DNA of 6,207 nt from Pyrodictiaceae archaeon. GTDB taxonomy: Archaea; Thermoproteota; Thermoprotei_A; Sulfolobales; Pyrodictiaceae. The notes under the pieces are model-generated. The model was not told the origin of the DNA. It worked only from the letters and a program-made list of their open reading frames with translations, and did not search any database. Positions 4,865-6,207 of the stretch are shown here, one piece after another. The DNA is taken from the NCBI GenBank assembly GCA_027033675.1, contig JALVKZ010000023.1, positions 1 through 6,207 of the forward strand, in the 5' to 3' direction. Numbering within the stretch: the first letter of the stretch is position 1; each line of letters begins with the position of its first letter. The position numbers were made by a program, and so were the translations under genes.

Positions 4865-6207
4865 ATGTCACTTGCCAGTTCAAGGCGAAGGAAGGAAGTA
4901 GTGCTACGAGTCGCTGAGGCTAAGCAACGCGATGTAGGCAAGGGCAAGGTGCGGATAGATCCAGAGTATCTGAGGATGATAGACGCCGAGCCAGGTGATG
5001 TTGTAGAGATAGAGGGAAGGAAGAAGACAGCTGCAATAGCGCTTCCAGCATACCCCGAGGATAGAGGTAGTGATATCATCAGGATGGATGGGCTTATACG
5101 TAAGAACGCTGGTGTCAGTATAGGTGATAAGGTTATTGTGCGCAAAGCTAATGTGCGCCCAGCTGTAATGATGAAGCTTGCTCCCGCGAACTTCTCAATA
5201 ACCATTGATTCTGGGTTTGTAAATTATGTTAGAAAGAAGCTTATAGAGTACCCCGTCGTTGAGGGCGATACAGTCCTTATACCGGTTCTTAACCAGTCAA
5301 TTCCCTTCGTCGTTATACAGACAAAGCCTCAAGGAGTAGTTGTTGTAACGTATGATACAAACATAGTATTGTTAGAGAAGCCTGTAGAGCAGGGAAGGAT
5401 ACCACGGGTGACATATGAGGACATAGGCGGGATGAAGGATATTATACAGAAAGTACGAGAGCTAGTCGAGCTGCCACTAAAGCATCCAGAGGTATTTAAG
5501 CGCCTGGGAATAGAGCCGCCTAAAGGTATTCTCTTCTATGGTCCACCGGGTGTTGGTAAGACGCTCTTAGCAAAGGCTATAGCTAATGAGACTAATGCCT
5601 ACTTCATAGCGATTAATGGCCCGGAGATTATGAGCAAGTACTATGGCGAGTCCGAGCAGAGGCTAAGAGAGATATTCGAGGAAGCCAAGAAGCACGCTCC
5701 AGCAATAATCTTCATAGATGAGATAGACGCGATAGCTCCTAAGCGAGATGAGGTAATAGGGGAAGTTGAGAGAAGAGTAGTAGCCCAGCTCCTAGCACTC
5801 ATGGATGGGCTCGAGAGCCGTGGCGAAGTAATAGTAATAGCTGCGACCAATAGACCAAATGCCCTCGATCCTGCCCTCCGCCGCCCTGGCCGCTTCGATA
5901 GAGAAATTGAGATACCGTTGCCCGATAAGCAGGGTAGGCTAGAGATACTCCAGATACACACAAGGAACATGCCACTAGCGAGCGATGTGGACCTCGAGAG
6001 ACTAGCTGAGATGACCCGAGGCTATACGGGTGCTGATCTAGCAGCGCTAGTGAAGGAAGCAGCTCTACATGCTTTACGGCGCTATCTGCCAAAGATCGAT
6101 CTGAGTGAGGATAGGATACCGCCAGAGGTCCTAGAGGAAATGGAGGTAAGAATGGAGGACTTCATGACTGCCCTAAGAGAGATAGTGCCCAGCGGGCTAC
6201 GAGAGAT
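4865..6207 (+). CDS. cdc48: Cdc48/VAT-type AAA+ ATPase (5' part; continues past the window)
   Basis: 447 residues are visible from ATG 4865, with GGTGAG at 4852-4857 as ribosome binding site. Cdc48/VAT is a hexameric unfoldase that pulls proteins apart for degradation by the proteasome. The N domain (about residues 1-185) opens with [22 protein letters not shown], quoted as two adjoining parts of the double-psi barrel ([16 protein letters not shown] and [18 protein letters not shown]), followed by a beta clam. The first AAA+ module follows the linker VTYEDIGGM. It has Walker A GPPGVGKT (226-233), Walker [11 protein letters not shown] with D285/E286, sensor-1 Asn near 329 in ATNRP, and arginine-finger region [10 protein letters not shown] (339 onward), then [15 protein letters not shown] of the small helical lid. 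All key residues for ATP hydrolysis are present. The second AAA+ module is beyond the edge. Full members are about 720-760 residues. Confidence 0.95.
   Translation, partial: MSLASSRRRKEVVLRVAEAKQRDVGKGKVRIDPEYLRMIDAEPGDVVEIEGRKKTAAIALPAYPEDRGSDIIRMDGLIRKNAGVSIGDKVIVRKANVRPAVMMKLAPANFSITIDSGFVNYVRKKLIEYPVVEGDTVLIPVLNQSIPFVVIQTKPQGVVVVTYDTNIVLLEKPVEQGRIPRVTYEDIGGMKDIIQKVRELVELPLKHPEVFKRLGIEPPKGILFYGPPGVGKTLLAKAIANETNAYFIAINGPEIMSKYYGESEQRLREIFEEAKKHAPAIIFIDEIDAIAPKRDEVIGEVERRVVAQLLALMDGLESRGEVIVIAATNRPNALDPALRRPGRFDREIEIPLPDKQGRLEILQIHTRNMPLASDVDLERLAEMTRGYTGADLAALVKEAALHALRRYLPKIDLSEDRIPPEVLEEMEVRMEDFMTALREIVPSGLRE

Noticed and set aside
5165..5175. ATGATGA as another C box
   Set aside because: It lies in the cdc48 coding frame (two Met codons) with no matching D, D' or C' boxes or terminal stem.
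4849..6092. Minus-strand frames at 4849-5205, 5641-5970 and 5799-6092
   Set aside because: They are antisense to cdc48, whose AAA+ motifs are unmistakable in the plus strand.

Overview
The window looks like the chromosome of a hyperthermophilic crenarchaeon (Thermoproteota). The Desulfurococcales/Pyrodictiaceae are my best guess from protein style, and the genus is not determined. Evidence: archaeal-type genes (aEF-1beta, Pth2, TruD/Pus7-type pseudouridine synthase, Cdc48), TATA boxes about 25 bases before likely transcription starts, GGTGA-type ribosome binding sites, frequent GTG/TTG starts, a tRNA gene with encoded CCA, and a C/D box guide RNA.

The window has two halves that meet in a tRNA gene. 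Positions 1 to about 1521 look like the end of an integrated SSV-type (fusellovirus/plasmid) element. They hold small regulators with operator-like promoters: an AbrB-like swapped-hairpin protein (257-439) and a ribbon-helix-helix protein (937-1203). They also hold an unrecognised 64-residue protein (638-832), the start of a divergent minus-strand gene (1-145), and a well-formed C/D box sRNA (447-523). The last item is the N-terminal piece of a partitioned integrase (1342-1587), whose reading frame runs straight into the 3' end of tRNA-Ala(GGC) (1522-1598, minus). That is the signature of integration by an SSV-type integrase whose attP lies inside its own gene. The rest of the element, with the C-terminal integrase piece, should lie to the left of the window.

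From about 1599 onward the sequence is conserved host chromosome, mostly translation and protein quality control. A plus-strand KH-domain RNA-binding protein with a Cys-rich N-terminus (about 1862-2386) has no ATG/GTG/TTG at its apparent true start. It converges, with 8 bases between stops, on a minus-strand operon pth2-truD (3987 to 2395: peptidyl-tRNA hydrolase, then tRNA pseudouridine synthase). A compact, nearly palindromic TATA region (4043-4053) appears to serve pth2 leftward and, rightward, a small eight-cysteine zinc protein (4091-4306) followed by aEF-1beta (4333-4611). After T-rich termination signals and a leader rich in inverted repeats (4710-4810) comes cdc48 (4865 to the window end), with its N domain and first AAA+ module present and the second module cut off.

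The most interesting points are the intN/tRNA junction, the C/D sRNA lying inside or at the edge of the mobile element, the interleaved inverted repeats around a shared TATA box at 173-240, the missing start codon of the KH gene, and the 14-bp stem upstream of cdc48.
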